From positions 434,001 to 498,000 of the forward strand of contig NZ_SAUF01000002.1 of NCBI RefSeq assembly GCF_004023665.1: DNA of 64,000 bases, given 5' to 3'. Position numbers and translations under genes: made by a program. The notes beneath the pieces are model-generated. The model saw only the letters and a list, made by a program, of their open reading frames with translations, had not been told where the DNA came from and made no database searches. Positions 8,456 through 17,833 of this stretch are shown piece after piece (position 1 is the stretch's first letter; the number at the start of each line of letters is the position of its first letter). Origin of the DNA: Afifella aestuarii. Lineage in GTDB: Bacteria > Pseudomonadota > Alphaproteobacteria > Rhizobiales > Afifellaceae.

Positions 8456-10522
8456 TCAAAGCGGGCTGCAGATGCGGACCGCATCGAGCATGGCGGCGTG
8501 GATGTTGCGGCTTGAAACGGCATCGCCGATGCGGTGGACCTCGAAGCCGGCGCCGTCCCGGAAGGGCTGCGGTTGCAGGCTGATGAAGGTCTCGATGTCG
8601 GTGATGCCGTCATTCTTGGAAGTCGTGCGCAGCTCTTCGAAGAGTTCGTTCATCGGGATGCTGCCCTGCTCGACGATCACCTGGTCGACGAGAACGGAGG
8701 TCTCCTCCCGCGACAGCTCGTTGAGGAGGACGGCTTCGAGGCGGTTGTCCTTGCGGGTGACGGCGACGAGGCGGGTCTCCGAAACGGGCGTGACGCCGAG
8801 GGCGAGGAAGCGCTTCTTCCAGCGCAGCCGCTCCGCATAGGTGAGCTCTTCGCAGATCGTCACATCGATCGTGGCATAGGTGACGTTCGCCCCGGCCTCC
8901 TTCGCCTTCTCGGCGGCAAGCGGCCCCGGATGACGGCCGGTGCCGTCATAGACGAGGACGTCGCGCCCGATCGGCACCTGGCCTGAAAGGATGTCCCAGG
9001 TGCTGACGCAGAGATCGTCGCCTTCAAGAAGATCGATCTGCGGCAGGCCGCCTGTGGCGAGAATGACGACGTCGGGGGCGAGCGCCTTGATGTCGTCGGC
9101 CTCCATATAGGCGTTGGTGTGGATCTCGACGCCGAGGCGCGAAAGCTCGGCGACCCGCCATTCCACGATGCCGATGAGATCGCGGCGCCAGGAGCCGGTC
9201 GAGCCGAGAAGAACCTGCCCGCCGACATCGGCCGCGGCTTCGTAGAGCGATACGTCATGGCCGCGTTCGGCCGCGATGCGCGCCGCTTCGAGCCCGGCCG
9301 GGCCGCCGCCGATGACGACGACCTTGCGCTTCGGCCCGTCCGTCGGGCGGATGACGTGGCTCAGCTTCGTTTCCCGGCCGGTGACGGGGTTGTGCAGGCA
9401 GGAGGGGCGATAGGGCGACTGGCAATGCGTGGCGCCGACGCAGGGGCGGACGTCCTCCTCGCGACCGGCGGCAAGCTTGGCGACGAGATGCGGATCGGCG
9501 ATCTGCGCGCGCGTCATCCCCGCCATATCGAGCTTGCCTTCGGCAACGGCAAAGCGCGCCGACGAGATGTCGGCGATGCGGGCGGCATGGAAGACCGGCA
9601 GGCCGATCTCGGCCTTGAAGGCGCCGACCGGCTCGACCCAGGGCGCGAGCTTGGAGCCCATGCCCGGCATGTTCTCTTCCGCGAGCGCCCGCGTCGTGTC
9701 CATCGTGCCGTAGATGGCGTTGAAGAAATCGACGGCGCCTTCGCGCTTCAAAAGCAGCGCCGCCTCGACGCAATCGTCGAAGCTGAGGCCGCCCTTGGTC
9801 GCTTCGTCGACCACGTAGCGAATGCCGATCAGGAAATCCTCTCCGACCGCCTCGCGCATCGCCGCATGCACCATCACGGCAAAGCGGCAGCGGTTTTCCA
9901 GGCTGCCGCCGAAGCGGTCGGTGCGCCGGTTGGTGAGAGGCGAGAGGAACTGGCCGATCAGATGCCCGGCGGCGAGCGTCTCGATGCCGTCGAGCCCGCC
10001 CTCCTTGCAGCGGCGCGCGGCGGCGGCATAGGCCTTCACGACACGCGCGATGTCGTGTTCGTCCATCTCCTTCGGGATGCTGCGGTGCAGGGTTTCGCGC
10101 AGCGGCGAGGGGGCGATCGTCGGCAGCCAGTCGCCGGCATAGGGATCGCCGCGGCGGCCGAGATGCGTGATCTGGCACATGAGCGCCGCGCCTTCCCCGT
10201 GCATGCGTTCGCTGAAGCGCCTCAGATGCGGAATGATCGCGTCGTCGCCGACATTGAGCTGACGAAAAATGTTCGGGGAATCGCGGTCGACGTTGGACGA
10301 ACCGCCGAACATGGACAGCCCGATACCGCCCTTGGCCTTTTCCAGATGATAGAGCTGGTAGGCCTCCTGAGGCATGCCGCCGGATTCAAGCCCGCAGGCA
10401 TGGCTCGTGCTCATGATGCGGTTGCGGAATTCGACATGCTTGATGCGCAAAGGGCGCAGGAGCGGATCCTTGTGGGCGGGATCGCCTTGCAGCGGCGTTT
10501 GGCTGAGTGCGGTTTCAAACAT
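8456..10522 (-). CDS. OYE/TMADH-type flavin oxidoreductase, N-methylproline demethylase-like
   Basis: A 688-residue enzyme with an N-terminal old-yellow-enzyme barrel (FMN; DPLLRPLRIKHVEFRNRIM, then LSPLTNRRTDRFGGS), a cysteine-rich iron-sulfur segment, and a C-terminal FAD/NAD(P) domain (VVVIGGGPAGLEAARIAAERG). This layout is shared by trimethylamine dehydrogenase, dienoyl-CoA reductase and the demethylases of N-methylproline and betaines. The cluster motif reads CVGATHC then C, so the second of four usual cysteines is Ala. Start 10522 fits the conserved N-terminus; the longer frame to 10579 does not. It lies just downstream of an ABC importer and probably demethylates the imported compound. 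Confidence 0.75.
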   Translation of the reverse strand: MFETALSQTPLQGDPAHKDPLLRPLRIKHVEFRNRIMSTSHACGLESGGMPQEAYQLYHLEKAKGGIGLSMFGGSSNVDRDSPNIFRQLNVGDDAIIPHLRRFSERMHGEGAALMCQITHLGRRGDPYAGDWLPTIAPSPLRETLHRSIPKEMDEHDIARVVKAYAAAARRCKEGGLDGIETLAAGHLIGQFLSPLTNRRTDRFGGSLENRCRFAVMVHAAMREAVGEDFLIGIRYVVDEATKGGLSFDDCVEAALLLKREGAVDFFNAIYGTMDTTRALAEENMPGMGSKLAPWVEPVGAFKAEIGLPVFHAARIADISSARFAVAEGKLDMAGMTRAQIADPHLVAKLAAGREEDVRPCVGATHCQSPYRPSCLHNPVTGRETKLSHVIRPTDGPKRKVVVIGGGPAGLEAARIAAERGHDVSLYEAAADVGGQVLLGSTGSWRRDLIGIVEWRVAELSRLGVEIHTNAYMEADDIKALAPDVVILATGGLPQIDLLEGDDLCVSTWDILSGQVPIGRDVLVYDGTGRHPGPLAAEKAKEAGANVTYATIDVTICEELTYAERLRWKKRFLALGVTPVSETRLVAVTRKDNRLEAVLLNELSREETSVLVDQVIVEQGSIPMNELFEELRTTSKNDGITDIETFISLQPQPFRDGAGFEVHRIGDAVSSRNIHAAMLDAVRICSPL

Positions 10523-10612
10523 CCATTTCTCTCTTTGACGAAGGCATAGCGATCCCTTCGGCGCGACGGGGTCCGTCACGCCGTTGCGACCGCGAGGCCG
10601 AGGGCGATGCGG

Positions 10613-11401
10613 CTAGACGACTTGGCTAAGGAAGCGCTGGGTGCGCTCGTCCTTGGCGCGGGTGAACAATTCTTCCGGCGGACCGTGCTCGACGATCACG
10701 CCTCGGTCGGTGAAATACACGTGGTCCGCCACCTCCCGGGCAAAGCCCATTTCGTGGGTCACGAGGATGCAGGTCATGCCTTCGGCCGCGAGCTCCTTGA
10801 TGGTGAGGAGCACTTCCTTGACCGTTTCCGGATCGAGCGCCGCCGTCACCTCGTCGAAGAGCATGACGTCGGGGCGCATGGCGAGGCTGCGGGCGATCGC
10901 CACGCGCTGCTGCTGGCCGCCGGAAAGATGGCCGGGATAGACGTCTTCCTTGCCGCTCAGGCGCACTTTCGCGATGAGGGCGCGGGCGCGCTCCTCCACC
11001 TCTTTCTTCGGCTCTTTGAGAACCTTCACCGGCGCCATCATGACGTTTTCGAGCGCCGTCTTGTGGGGGAAGAGATTGTACTGCTGGAAGACGATGCCGA
11101 CCTTCTTGCGCAGTTCCAGGAGGTTGAGGTTGGGGTCGTTGACCTCCTGGCCTTCGACCTTGATCGAGCCCTGCTGGATGTTGTTGAGGCCGTTGATGCA
11201 GCGGATCAGCGTCGACTTGCCGGAACCCGACGGGCCGATGATGCACACGACCTCGCCCTGGCGGACATCGAAGCTGACGCCCTTCAAGACTTCGAGCTCG
11301 CCGAAGGATTTGTGAACGTCGTGCACCTCGACGAGCGGCATGTCCGGCGTCCAGGCCGGCGTATCCGCGCCAGACGCAGTTTTCTTAGGTCTCGACAGCA
11401 T
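10613..11401 (-). CDS. Polar amino acid-type ABC transporter ATP-binding protein
   Basis: ATPase of the GlnQ/HisP class, 262 residues. Walker [11 protein letters not shown]-loop [10 protein letters not shown], signature [16 protein letters not shown], Walker [15 protein letters not shown] and the switch [14 protein letters not shown] are all present. The start at 11401 overlaps the upstream permease by 17 bases; a later Met (MPLVEVHD) is possible because the first 21 residues are not conserved in type. It powers import through the two permeases upstream. Confidence 0.9.
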   Translation of the reverse strand: MLSRPKKTASGADTPAWTPDMPLVEVHDVHKSFGELEVLKGVSFDVRQGEVVCIIGPSGSGKSTLIRCINGLNNIQQGSIKVEGQEVNDPNLNLLELRKKVGIVFQQYNLFPHKTALENVMMAPVKVLKEPKKEVEERARALIAKVRLSGKEDVYPGHLSGGQQQRVAIARSLAMRPDVMLFDEVTAALDPETVKEVLLTIKELAAEGMTCILVTHEMGFAREVADHVYFTDRGVIVEHGPPEELFTRAKDERTQRFLSQVV

Positions 11402-12227
11402 ATTTTCGCTCGATCGCTCGGGTCCAAATCGAAATCGGGTAGATGTAGGCGAAGAAGAGAAGCAGCAGGAACAGATAGAACGGCACGAGGAGTTCCGGCC
11501 GGGCACCCGCCGCTTCCATCGCCGCCTGCGCATTCCCGACGGCTTCGCGCACGCCGAGAATGGAGGCCATCGGCGTCGCCATGGCGAGAAGCGCGTACCA
11601 GTTCATCCACGGCGGGATCGCCCGCTTCACGCACTGCGGCAGGATGATCCAGCGCAGCGTCTGGCCGCGGGTGAAGGCGAGGCTCTCCGCCGATTCCCAC
11701 TGCCCGCGCGGGATGGAAACGATGGCGCCGCGCACGATCTCGCTGACATTCGCCATCACCGGCAGCGAGAAGGCGATCGTCGCCTTGATCCAGTCGGAGA
11801 GGATCAGGTTTCGCCCGCCCGGCAGCTCCACCTCGAAAGGGACGAGGAGCATGACGACGAAGAGGATGACGAGCCAGGGCGAGTTGCGGAAGAGATGCGT
11901 GATGATCCAGGCCGGCGCGCGCAGGAGGCGGCTGTGGCTGAGCTGCAGCATGCCGAGCGCGATCCCGAGAACCGTCGCGATCCCCATCGCCAGGAAGCTC
12001 ATGACGAGGTTGAGGACGAAGCCTTTCAGAATAAAGGGCATCCACTCGATGAGCGTGGCGATTGCCGAGGGTGTCTGCGGCGCCGCGACGCCCTGAGCCT
12101 GTGCGGCGGCGAGGCTCGCGAGAAAGATGCCGAGAAGCAGGAGGCCCTGCCAGCCGCGGATCGCGCGACTGGGAAGGAACGACGACAGGGTTTCGGCGTC
12201 GATGCGGAAGGGGCGGACTGTCTTCAT
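11385..12227 (-). CDS. Polar amino acid-type ABC transporter permease
   Basis: Membrane subunit of 280 residues in the HisM/GlnP class. An N-terminal membrane anchor (about residues 25-45) precedes the transport domain with [21 protein letters not shown], the EAA-like coupling loop, and an [16 protein letters not shown] segment. ATG 12227 overlaps the stop of the first permease (ATGA). It forms a heterodimer with that permease by inference. Confidence 0.88.
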   Translation of the reverse strand: MKTVRPFRIDAETLSSFLPSRAIRGWQGLLLLGIFLASLAAAQAQGVAAPQTPSAIATLIEWMPFILKGFVLNLVMSFLAMGIATVLGIALGMLQLSHSRLLRAPAWIITHLFRNSPWLVILFVVMLLVPFEVELPGGRNLILSDWIKATIAFSLPVMANVSEIVRGAIVSIPRGQWESAESLAFTRGQTLRWIILPQCVKRAIPPWMNWYALLAMATPMASILGVREAVGNAQAAMEAAGARPELLVPFYLFLLLLFFAYIYPISIWTRAIERKYAVET

Positions 12228-12985
12228 TGTCCATATCCCGGCAGCGCCAGATGTTTTTCGAGCCAGTGCAGGCCGGCGGCGATCAGGCTGACGATGATGA
12301 CGTAGAAGAGGAACAGGACGAGCATCATCTCCGGCACGTTGATGTTGTCCGACCAGACCTGATTGAGCGTGTAGGTCATCTCCGGGACCGAGATCACGTA
12401 GGCGAGCGAGGTCGTCTTCGCGAGGCTGACGAGGTTGTTGGTGAGGGCCGGCAGGCTGATGCGGAAGGCGAGAGGCAGGGTGACATAGGCGTAGGTCTGC
12501 CAGCGTGAGAAGCACAGGCTTTCCGCGGCTTCCGCCGTCGATTTCGGCACCGCCTCGATGCCGGAGCGGAAGATCTCCACGTTGAAGGCGCCGCCGAAAA
12601 TGCCGAGCGACAGGATCGCCCAGCTGAAGGAGGAGATGAGCGGCTCGTAATAGCCGCCCATATCGACCTGCGGCGTGAAGGCGCCGAGGCCGAAATAGAA
12701 AAACAGGAGCTGGATGAGGGGCGGCGTGTTGCGGAAGAGCTGGATGTAGCCGTTGACGACGCCCCTCAGGAGCCGTGAGCGCGAGGTTTGCACCCACGCG
12801 CCCAGAACCCCGATGACGAGGGAAAGCAGAATGGACCAGAAGATGAGCTGCAGCGAAATCGCGATTCCGGAGACGAAACGGTCGTATTCATAGCGATCGT
12901 AGAAAACGATGAAGTTGAGGCCGGTCTCGTCGTAGAGCCGCTGGAACAAAGGCGCGATGAGGCTGAACAAGCTTATGCCCTGCAA
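12224..12985 (-). CDS. Polar amino acid-type ABC transporter permease
   Basis: Membrane subunit of 253 residues. The family pattern is clear: GYIQLFRNTPPLIQLLFFYFG near residue 90, the coupling loop FRSGIEAVPKSTAEAAESL, and TLPLAFRISLPALTNNLVSL. About five membrane segments can be drawn. It sits 35 bases after the binding-protein gene and overlaps the second permease by 4 bases. Confidence 0.9.
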   Translation of the reverse strand: MQGISLFSLIAPLFQRLYDETGLNFIVFYDRYEYDRFVSGIAISLQLIFWSILLSLVIGVLGAWVQTSRSRLLRGVVNGYIQLFRNTPPLIQLLFFYFGLGAFTPQVDMGGYYEPLISSFSWAILSLGIFGGAFNVEIFRSGIEAVPKSTAEAAESLCFSRWQTYAYVTLPLAFRISLPALTNNLVSLAKTTSLAYVISVPEMTYTLNQVWSDNINVPEMMLVLFLFYVIIVSLIAAGLHWLEKHLALPGYGQ

Positions 12986-13020
12986 TTAAAACTGACTTCC
13001 CCTGGTCTCGCTACGGGCGC

Positions 13021-13878
13021 TTATTGGCCGTCGAGGTAGCTTTCGTCCCATTCGAGACGCTTGTGCTGTTCGGCGAGCCAATCGGACGGCTTCACGCCCC
13101 ACTTCTTTTCAAGCTCGAGGAGCTTGCCGTCGGCCTGCCAGCGATAGGCCATGCCGGTCATGAAGACGCCCCAGGGCTTGTCGAGCTCTTCGATCGGCAC
13201 GGCGGAGGCCCAGGGATTGTTGAAGAGGACGGAGACGGGCATTTCGTAGCCGTCCCATTCGCCGGAGGCGAGGTCGGCCATGATGGAGGCGTCGTCATAG
13301 AGCCAGGCGACGCATTTGCCGGCTCGAAGGGCGGCCTTGCCTTCCGTATTGCCGGTGAAAGCGACGAGACGCGGCCCGTATTCGCGCTGAACCTGCTTGT
13401 TGTAATTGGCGCCCTGCTTGGCGCAGATCGGCTTGTCCTTGATGTCTTCCCAACTCGCAATGGCACCTTCCTTGGCCATCAAGGTCGGGCCGGAGGTCCA
13501 GTAGGCCGGCTCGATGATGCCGATGATCTTGCGGCGTTCGGCCGTGTCGTACATGCCGCCGATGATCACATCGATCTTGCCCTGCTGCAGGAACTGCATG
13601 CGGTTCGCGGAGGTGACGACGACCGGTTCGAGATCGACGCCGAGCGTATCGGCCACGCTCTTTGCGAGGTCGATTTCGATGCCTTCCTGGGTGCCGTCGG
13701 TCGAGGGGAACGACCAGGGCTTGAACGCCCCGAGCACGCCGACGCGGACCGTGCCGCGATCGAGGATTTCCTGCAGGCGGCCGTCAGCCGCCTGGGCCGG
13801 GGCCGTGGCGCCGAGGAAGGTCGCGCCCGCCAATGCGGCGAGGACGGGGAGGCCTAGGACTTTCGCTATCGATTTCAT
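13021..13878 (-). CDS. Amino acid-type ABC transporter substrate-binding protein
   Basis: Periplasmic binding protein (family 3), 285 residues with a signal peptide ending near residue 30 (APAQAADG). The core pattern is GTVRVGVLGAFKPWSF, EGIEIDLAKSVADTLGVD and GKIDVIIGGMYDTAERRK. ATG 13878 overlaps the stop of the oxidase gene by 4 bases. Its ligand is unknown; context with a demethylase and a flavin oxidase hints at an N-methylated amino acid or amine. Confidence 0.9.
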   Translation of the reverse strand: MKSIAKVLGLPVLAALAGATFLGATAPAQAADGRLQEILDRGTVRVGVLGAFKPWSFPSTDGTQEGIEIDLAKSVADTLGVDLEPVVVTSANRMQFLQQGKIDVIIGGMYDTAERRKIIGIIEPAYWTSGPTLMAKEGAIASWEDIKDKPICAKQGANYNKQVQREYGPRLVAFTGNTEGKAALRAGKCVAWLYDDASIMADLASGEWDGYEMPVSVLFNNPWASAVPIEELDKPWGVFMTGMAYRWQADGKLLELEKKWGVKPSDWLAEQHKRLEWDESYLDGQ

Positions 13879-15494
13879 GGCTGCATGTCTCCGGTTGAGG
13901 CTGGCATTGCGGTCGATCGATCATTTGAGCGCTGACCGGTGCGAAACACCGTCCGCTGGTAGTTGAGGAAGCCCTCGACTTCTTCGGCTGTTCGTTCGGG
14001 CGTCCATTCGAGGAGATCGGCCACCGACCGGGCGGCCTCCTCCACATCTTCGCGTGCGAGATGGCGGCGCCAGGCAAGGGCCGTGCGCGTGTAAAGAATG
14101 CCTTTGAGGTCGCGCGCATGTTCGTGCGTGACGGCATGGCGGAAGGCGGCGCGTCGGGCGTTGCCGGCGGGTTCCGGCTGCGACAGCCGCGGCGAGGTCT
14201 CGGAGATCCGCCAGGGCGAAGCGGACTTGCCTTTGGCGTGGGGTGCGGGGCCGAGTGCCGCCTCCGCGCGTTTGCGCAGTACCCGGCCGGCGCTGCGATG
14301 CGACATCACCGGCCCGGCGGTCATGGCGAAGACGTTCGGCATGCCGTCCTGCCACAGGTCGTGGATCTCGCGCGAGCGGCGGCCCATCGGCAGCTCTTCA
14401 TCGAAGGTGAGGGGCCTGACCCCTGCCCAGGTGAAGGCGATGTCGGCGCGGGTGAGGTTCAAGCCCGGCAGGAGATAATTGGCTTCGCCGAGAAGGAAAT
14501 CGATCTCGTCGTCGGTTGCGGAAATATCCTTGGCGTCGCCGTCGAAGGGCGTTTCCGTCGGCCCGAAATAGAAGAAATCCTCATGCGAGGGCAGGGCGTA
14601 GAAGGGCATGCCCTGCCGGTGCATGGTGGCGATGCCGTAGCCCTGATACCTCTCAGGCAGGCGCACCATCATATGCGCCCCCTTGGTGCCGCGGATCAGC
14701 CGCTCGGGCCCTTCGCGCGGGGCGTCATGCGCGCCGGGAGCAGCCTCCGCATTAACCTCGTCGATCCAGGTGCCCGCCATGTTGAAGACGAGGCGGGCCT
14801 TTGCCGTCGCGACCGAGCCGTCCTTGGCTTCGAGCCGCAGGATCCAGCGTTTTGCCGCATCCCTCTCGACGAGCTCCGCGCGGCAGAAGTTCTTGACGAC
14901 GGCGCCCTCCGCTTCCGCTTCGAGCGCGGCATCGACGCAGAAGCGTTCCGGCCAGTCGAAGACGTATTCGCGGTAGGTCGCCACGGCCTTGAGGCGGTCG
15001 AGATCGCGCAGATCGCCCGCAAAGGGCAGGTGCCGTTCGAAATCGCCGGTGATCTTGCGGTATTCGAGAGGCGGCGCGCCGGGGCCGATCCGCTCCAGGA
15101 GCCGGAGCCCGACATCGAGATGCCAGCTCTTCACCGGGCTTTCGGGATAGACCGGGAAGCACATTGTGAACGGTTTCACGCCGTCGGCTGCGGTCTCGGC
15201 GATCTCGTGGCGGGCCTCCATGCCGGCGCGCGCCATCCTCAAGGCCTGCACAAACCGCTGCGGATGCAGGCCGAAGGCCGCGACCGGGTTTTCGGCCTCG
15301 AAGTAACGCAGCCCGCAATGCAGCATCCGCGAAGAGCGGCTGCTCGCGCCGGCGGCGAAATCTTCCTTGTCGCAGAGAAGGACAGAATAACCCGCTTCGG
15401 TCAGTTCGCGAGCGGCACTTGCTCCGTTGATCCCGGCTCCGATGACAGCGACATCGCATTCAAGCCCGTCAAGGTTCGCAAGGGTGCTCGGCAT
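13875..15494 (-). CDS. GlpD-like FAD-dependent oxidoreductase
   Basis: A 539-residue DAO-fold flavoprotein. The FAD-binding motif VAVIGAGINGASAARELTE is at residues 14-32, followed by SSRSSRMLHCGLRYFE, as in glycerol-3-phosphate dehydrogenases. The last 100 residues (DLKGILYTRTALAWRRHLAR) resemble the GlpA/GlpD C-terminal domain. The natural substrate may be another hydroxy or amino compound handled by this cluster, because no glycerol genes are near. ATG 15494 is taken since GGGAAG lies shortly before it; the frame stays open upstream to 15590 without a better start. Confidence 0.8.
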   Translation of the reverse strand: MPSTLANLDGLECDVAVIGAGINGASAARELTEAGYSVLLCDKEDFAAGASSRSSRMLHCGLRYFEAENPVAAFGLHPQRFVQALRMARAGMEARHEIAETAADGVKPFTMCFPVYPESPVKSWHLDVGLRLLERIGPGAPPLEYRKITGDFERHLPFAGDLRDLDRLKAVATYREYVFDWPERFCVDAALEAEAEGAVVKNFCRAELVERDAAKRWILRLEAKDGSVATAKARLVFNMAGTWIDEVNAEAAPGAHDAPREGPERLIRGTKGAHMMVRLPERYQGYGIATMHRQGMPFYALPSHEDFFYFGPTETPFDGDAKDISATDDEIDFLLGEANYLLPGLNLTRADIAFTWAGVRPLTFDEELPMGRRSREIHDLWQDGMPNVFAMTAGPVMSHRSAGRVLRKRAEAALGPAPHAKGKSASPWRISETSPRLSQPEPAGNARRAAFRHAVTHEHARDLKGILYTRTALAWRRHLAREDVEEAARSVADLLEWTPERTAEEVEGFLNYQRTVFRTGQRSNDRSTAMPASTGDMQP

Positions 15495-15616
15495 ATACTT
15501 CCCGGTGAGGCGACTTTCTGTCGCGACTATGTCGATAGCCTCGAAATGTTCAAAATTAAAAATATGCCGATGGTTATGCGCAAAAGGCATACCGAGAGCG
15601 GGATGCGGCGCCCGGG

Positions 15617-16519
15617 TCAGGACGGAACCTCGGCAAGCACTTTGTCCCGTTCCATTTTTGCCAGCTCGAGCATGCGCTCGACCGCCGGGGTTGCGGCACG
15701 AAATTGCGGCCGAAGAAGAGCCACGCTGAAAGGAATGGCCGGGCGGAAGGGGATGAGGCGGATGCGATCGTCGCGCTGCAGGATCGCCGTGTAGGGATCG
15801 ATGACGGCAATGCCGAGGCCCTGTTTCACCATCTCATAAGCGGCGCCCGAGAGGCTCGTTTCGCACAGCGCCTCCACGCGCACCCCCGAAGTGATGAGTG
15901 CCTGATCGAGAAGATGGCGTGCCGCGACGAAGGGCGTCCAGTAGATGAGGGGCCCTTTGGCGAGATCGGTCGGCCCAAGACAGGAGCGATCCGCGAGATC
16001 GTGGTCGCTCGGCACCGCCGCCACATAGGGGGAATCTGAGAAGATCTCGGTATCGAAGCCGGTTCGACGAACCGGCATCTCGGCAAAGCCGAAATCGACC
16101 TGCTGGCCGGCCGCCCATTCCTCCACGGTGGGTGACATGCGGATGGCGAGGCTGACGCGGGTGCCGGGCCGCTCGTCGCGGAATCTTGCGATGACGCGCG
16201 GCATGAAGCTGAGCCCGAGGGCGGGAAGGATGGCGAGGTTGACCTGGTCGCCCTGGCCCTTGGCGAGCCGGGTCGCCAGCGCCTGCAAGGAATCGAGCGA
16301 GACATAGGCGCGCTCGACCTCGTCGAGCAGCCGGCGCGCCTGCGGCATCGGCATGATCAGGCCCTTGCGGCGTTCAAAGAGGGTGAGGCCGAGATCCGCC
16401 TCCAGCCGGTCCAGCATGCGGCTCACCGCCGGCTGGCTGCGCCCCAGAACTTCGGCGGCGCCGCTGACGGTGCCGGTCATCATGACGGCGCGGAAAGCTG
16501 CGAGCTGTTGAAGGTTCAA
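15617..16519 (-). CDS. LysR-family transcriptional regulator
   Basis: A 300-residue regulator. The winged helix at residues 1-60 (LAAFRAVMMTGTVSGAAEVL, SQPAVSRMLDRLEADLGLTLFER) is followed by the effector-binding domain. The sequence is closest in style to the OccR/NocR opine-regulator branch. It uses a TTG start at 16519 with GAGG about 6 bases upstream. Unlike many LysR genes it is not divergent but lies inside the run, 13 bases after the enolase-superfamily gene, so it probably controls the whole minus-strand cluster. Confidence 0.9.
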   Translation of the reverse strand: MNLQQLAAFRAVMMTGTVSGAAEVLGRSQPAVSRMLDRLEADLGLTLFERRKGLIMPMPQARRLLDEVERAYVSLDSLQALATRLAKGQGDQVNLAILPALGLSFMPRVIARFRDERPGTRVSLAIRMSPTVEEWAAGQQVDFGFAEMPVRRTGFDTEIFSDSPYVAAVPSDHDLADRSCLGPTDLAKGPLIYWTPFVAARHLLDQALITSGVRVEALCETSLSGAAYEMVKQGLGIAVIDPYTAILQRDDRIRLIPFRPAIPFSVALLRPQFRAATPAVERMLELAKMERDKVLAEVPS

Positions 16520-16531
16520 GGCTGCCTCGCT

Positions 16532-17701
16532 TCAGGTGAGGTCGATCCGGCAGAACAGAAAGTCGGCAATTCTCTCATCATCGAGGTCGACGCCGAAGCC
16601 CGGTCGGTCGTCGACGGGGAGGCGGCCGTTTTGGACCCGTGGCTCGAGCGGGTCTTGCAGCACTTCCACATAGCCGGGCACTCGCGCCCAATAGGGGAAA
16701 TGCTCCTGGACGTAAAAACTCGGGATCGATGCGCTGAAATGCGCACCGATCGCTGTCGACAGCGAGCTGGCGCAGATATGCGGCTGGACCTTGAGGCCAT
16801 AGGCTTCCGCCATCGCGGCGATCTTGCGAGCCTCCCAGATGCCGCCCGTATTGCCGAGGTCGGGCTGCAGGATGGCGACGCTGCGGCTTTCCAGGAGATC
16901 GCGAAAACCCTGGCGGCCATAGAGGCGCTCGCCGACGGCGATCGGCTGCGACACGCGATCCGAGATGAGCTTGAGCGCGTTCAAATCGTCGGGTTCGGTC
17001 GGTTCTTCGACGAAGGCCACGTCGTATTTTTCGATCTCGTGGCAGAAGCGGATCGCATCGAAGGGCGTGAGGCCGGCGGAGAGATCGAGCAGCAATTCAA
17101 CATCCGTCCCGACCGCTTCGCGTACTGCAGCGACGAGGGCGACACCGCGCTTGACGAGATCGGGATCGGCACTGCCGCGCAGGGAGGGATGGCGGAGGCG
17201 TCCGTCGTCGAGGATTTCTGCGAAGGGATAAAATTTTAGGCTGGAATAGCCGTCAGCGACGGTTCGCTCGGCGGCCGCGGGCAGTTCCCGATCCGAGCTG
17301 CAGCCGAAATACCAGCCATTGGCATAGGTTCTCAGCGTGTCGCGCATCCGCCCGCCCAGGAGCTCGTAGACAGGAACGTCGAGGCTGCGTGCCTTGATGT
17401 CGATGAGAGCCTGTTCGATGGCGCTCAATCCCGCATGCAGGATCGGCCCGCCGCCCTTCGCCCAGAAACTGAAATCCTTGATGCTCGCAGCGATGCTTTC
17501 GGTGCGATAGGGATCGACGCCCCCACGTAGAAAGCGCTCGGCGAGCTCCTGCAGCATTGCCGCGGCGGCCTTGGCGCCGACACCATAGGCGACGGCAGCT
17601 TCTCCGAGGCCGACCACACCGCTGTCGGTCGTCAGGCGCAGCAGCACCGGATTGATACCGCCGCTTTTGAGCGCGAAGATTTCAGCAGACTTCAAAAACA
17701 T
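16532..17701 (-). CDS. Mandelate racemase/muconate lactonizing family enzyme
   Basis: Enolase-superfamily protein of 389 residues. Metal ligands can be placed: Asp in ELLLDLSAGL, Glu in FVEEPTEPDD and Glu in AVGERL. QPDLGNTGG and the His in QPHICASS look like the Asp-His dyad of the mandelate racemase branch, and SLKFYPF carries the lysine side. Such enzymes dehydrate sugar acids or epimerise acids and betaines. It is the first gene of the nine-gene minus run, with about 130 bases of upstream spacer. The substrate cannot be assigned. Confidence 0.85.
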   Translation of the reverse strand: MFLKSAEIFALKSGGINPVLLRLTTDSGVVGLGEAAVAYGVGAKAAAAMLQELAERFLRGGVDPYRTESIAASIKDFSFWAKGGGPILHAGLSAIEQALIDIKARSLDVPVYELLGGRMRDTLRTYANGWYFGCSSDRELPAAAERTVADGYSSLKFYPFAEILDDGRLRHPSLRGSADPDLVKRGVALVAAVREAVGTDVELLLDLSAGLTPFDAIRFCHEIEKYDVAFVEEPTEPDDLNALKLISDRVSQPIAVGERLYGRQGFRDLLESRSVAILQPDLGNTGGIWEARKIAAMAEAYGLKVQPHICASSLSTAIGAHFSASIPSFYVQEHFPYWARVPGYVEVLQDPLEPRVQNGRLPVDDRPGFGVDLDDERIADFLFCRIDLT

Positions 17702-17833
17702 GATCGCAGGTGCCGCTCTGTTGTGGATGGCATTGCGGTCAGTCTCTGTTGTGATCGATCGTTTGGCCAGTCTCTTATTTGACTAAAAGAACAATCGTGG
17801 GATTGCCTTCAAGGGTCTGTTAGCATTTGCGCG

